From Ailurus styani (lineage: Eukaryota; Chordata; Mammalia; Carnivora; Ailuridae): a DNA stretch of 64,000 nt. Position 1 is the stretch's first letter, and the number at the start of each line of letters is the position of its first letter. This document shows positions 61,491 through 64,000 of the stretch, one piece after another. The translations under genes were made by a program, and so were the position numbers. The notes beneath the pieces were generated by a model. It was not told the origin of the DNA and did no database searches. It saw only the letters and a list, made by a program, of their open reading frames with translations. The DNA is taken from positions 3,346,236-3,410,235 of the forward strand of contig LNAC01000019.1 of assembly GCA_002007465.1 (NCBI GenBank). The letters run 5' to 3'.

Positions 61491-62408
61491 TTCTAAGGAT
61501 ATATTTTCCCCTTTCCCTCTCACTTTTTGAAATAAAGAACATTAAAAAAGAAAAATTAAGAGCATAGCATTCTGAGTACCTAAATACTGTCCTCCATTTT
61601 GTCACTCCCCACAATGCCTTTTCATCTCCCGTCACAGAAGCAGTCACAATGAACAGAGCTTACTCTCCTTTACAGAAGCCACCAAAACCTCCTATCATTT
61701 CTGCATCGAAAAGAAACAAATCATTTGGTTAGCCCAACTACCCCCCACCTTGTCGATGGAGATACCAAAATCTTTCAATTTGAAAGCCTTCATCAAAATT
61801 CTTTTTTTTCCTGACTTTTTATATATTTTTCAATGTAACTACAAAGACCAAACTCTACAGATGATTCTCTGGTTCACTATTATAGACCAGGTCTGCAGAA
61901 CAAATTCCTTGTTTTGCTTTACGACCCTCAAGTCCAGAGCAGGGTCTGTGTCCCCCCAACACCACCTGTGGTTCTGTCACATTCTGTTACCACAGCTCTT
62001 TGTTCTACTAAACAGACACCTAAAACGGACAGGCCTCATTCACTGGCCTCCTGGTAAACAGCCACAGAAGTCAGCCTCTTGGCCACCCGACGCTACACCC
62101 CAGCTTACTACCGGAGATCCGAGCCGGCACTCGTGAGAGCAATTTGCCCAGCGTCATTACTGAGTTACTGAGGTCCTCTGCACACGCCTCTAACATGTGA
62201 GGGTGGCCCCATCTTCGTGAGTTTGAGGCACTTCAGAGATATGTACTCTTGCCTCCAACCATAGGGCAGTGTAGGAAAGCAGGAGAGAGAAATAGCCGAC
62301 TTTCCGATTCCCAGACCAGAGAGCTTCATTCTTCCTTCACATAAAAAAATGCTGCTGTGAAGTGAGCAAAATCCACGTGGAAACAACAGCACCCTCAAAA
62401 GTTTAAGG

Positions 62409-62628
62409 AGGGGTGCCTGGGGGCCTCAGTGGGTTAAGCGTCCGACTCTTGATTTCAGCTTGGGTTGTGATCTCAGGGTTGGGAGATTGAGCCCAGTGTT
62501 TGGCTCCTCGCTGAGTATGGAACCTGCTTAAGAATCTCTTTCTCCCTCTCCCTTTGTTTGTGCTCTATCTCCCCACAGCTTGAGCTCTAGCTCTGAAAAA
62601 AATTTTTTTTAATTGAAAAAAAAAATGT
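62409..62628 (+). mobile_element. CAN SINE (older)
   Basis: Head ggggtgcctgggggcctcag, body gttgtgatctcagggttggg, CT-rich segment and A/T-rich tail. Confidence 0.9.
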
Positions 62629-62861
62629 AAGGAAAGGCCTACTATAGGCCGAGCTACTCATACCACTTTAACTCCATTGTGTCACTCAACATCAGGCCAT
62701 TGTATTTGCCAACCTCACGATATGGAGGAACAGCCATATTTTTGTTAGCATCGCTGTTATTCCTGCCACAAAAGCACCTGTATTTCCCACCCAAAGCTAG
62801 ATTCACACATGTATTACTGAGGGACCCACAGTTAAGCAGAAAATATTATTTGAACACAGTT

Positions 62862-63054
62862 TTTTTAAAGATTTTATTTATTTGTTTGACAGAGAGAGAC
62901 ACAGCAAGGGGGGAACACAGCAGGGGGAGTGGGAGAGGGAGAAGCAGGCTCTCCGCTGAGCAAGGAGCCCAATGTGGGGCTTGATCCCAGGACCCTGGGA
63001 CCATGACCTGAGCCAAAGGCAGATGCTTAATGACTGAGCCACACAGGCACCCCT
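62862..63054 (-). mobile_element. CAN SINE, reverse orientation, with target-site duplication
   Basis: aaagattttatttatttgtt to ccacacaggcacccc. tgaacacagttt flanks both ends. Confidence 0.94.
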
Positions 63055-64000
63055 GAACACAGTTTAAAGTTAAACAAAATTCAAATATGGCAGTCCCTTA
63101 ATATGTTTTGCTTTTCTATGTCATATGTATAGAAATAACACAATTTGAAATATACAAGATACAGAACAGTCCCATGTAGGATTTACTCTATGTGGCCCAA
63201 TTCTTTAAAATTACATATACTATATAATATAAACACATCATTTTAAAAAGATTTTGCCACAATTGTTACTATTTTACTTCTATGGATCTTTGACTATTTT
63301 AGACCCACTCAAAATGGATGATTGGCTCAGTCCGTCTCTGAGCTTCCTAGCAACTAAGTAAAAAAGGTAAATATAATCAGTTGCCAGCTTCTTCTTATCT
63401 TTATAGACCATAGGGAGAAAAAATGGCCTAAAATAAGACAAGAACAAGAAGAAGAATTGTAAACTGGCTGAACGACTTCCCCTAAAGGACACTCATTGTC
63501 CCCTCCAACCTGTCACCTAGACAGGGGTCTCCTGTGGCTCCTTTTTTCTGGGGCTATAGGAGGAAGGTGTAACAGGCATGCGACTGTGGCCTGTGGCTGA
63601 CCAGCCACTGGGAGGAGCAGGGAGATGACTCCATGACAAAATAATGATGAAAAACGATTTTGACAGGCTAGAGCAATGAGCTGAATCTAACAAGATGAAA
63701 TTAAACAAGGACAAATGTTAAGTGCTTTTCTTAGGTCAGAAAAGACCAATGGCATCAACCCAAGATGGAGGAGATACGGCTCACCAGCAGGCATTAAAAA
63801 ACAAAACAAAACAAAAACAAACAAACAAAAACACTTTAGAACTTTAAGCTGAAAACATCACTGAAAAACAAAACCACGATAAAAACAATTTCAGTGCCAT
63901 TTGGTCTCCTGAACAAGGAACATAATTGGTCTGTTATATTCTGAGATTTTATTCTACATTTGCAATTAGATTTTGGGCACCCTGTTTTACTTTTATGGAT

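Noticed and set aside
61750..62136. 128-codon + strand ORF.
   Set aside because: No domain, and no splice sites were seen that would join it to a gene.

Overview
The window looks like nuclear DNA of a caniform carnivore, possibly a mustelid. It carries about 16 tRNA-Lys-derived CAN SINEs (heads of the type 'ggggcacctgggtggctcag', CT-rich middle, AAATAAA/A-rich tail) on both strands, plus carnivore-type L1 3' ends on a background of old MIR, L2 and hAT-type fragments. Several SINEs keep clear target-site duplications. The species is an inference from repeats only. Nothing bacterial, viral, CRISPR-like or operon-like is visible.

Two protein-coding genes can be supported, arranged tail to tail. 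The 3' end of SLC10A7 runs on the + strand: a 146-bp penultimate coding exon (18094-18239), a 30-bp terminal coding exon ending in TAA (20329-20358), and an AT-rich, repeat-poor 3' UTR candidate with AATAAA signals near 21424 and 22392. The remaining 5' exons lie outside the window, so 1-18093 is read as intron. On the - strand lies what I read as a complete REELD1-type gene (reeler domain protein). Six coding exons between 52218 and 41374 join in phase with consensus splice sites to give 526 codons plus stop: signal peptide, reeler domain, Pro/Ser/Thr-rich stalk, one membrane helix and a short cytoplasmic tail. None of this is one long ORF; it was assembled from splice sites and phase.

Layout: 1-18093 SLC10A7 intron rich in repeats; 18094-22404 SLC10A7 3' end; 22405-41373 intergenic DNA with a GC-richer stretch (about 27.5-31.6 kb) and a 133-bp assembly gap at 37404-37536; 41374-52230 REELD1; 52231-64000 upstream flank with one candidate non-coding 5' exon ending at 54065. 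In human chromosome 4q31.2, from memory, SLC10A7 and REELD1 are also neighbours, which agrees with this reading. The two genes have no obvious functional link; they share a neighbourhood.

No undescribed biological system is convincingly present. The points most worth a second look are the nested retrotransposon stack at 48.8-50.15 kb, direct repeats flanking REELD1 exon 3, a well-spliced antisense exon candidate in a REELD1 intron, a 22-bp micro-exon candidate that would truncate REELD1 before its membrane helix, a diverged about 110-bp local repeat pair at 29.57 and 30.63 kb, and an assembly artefact near 8.4 kb.
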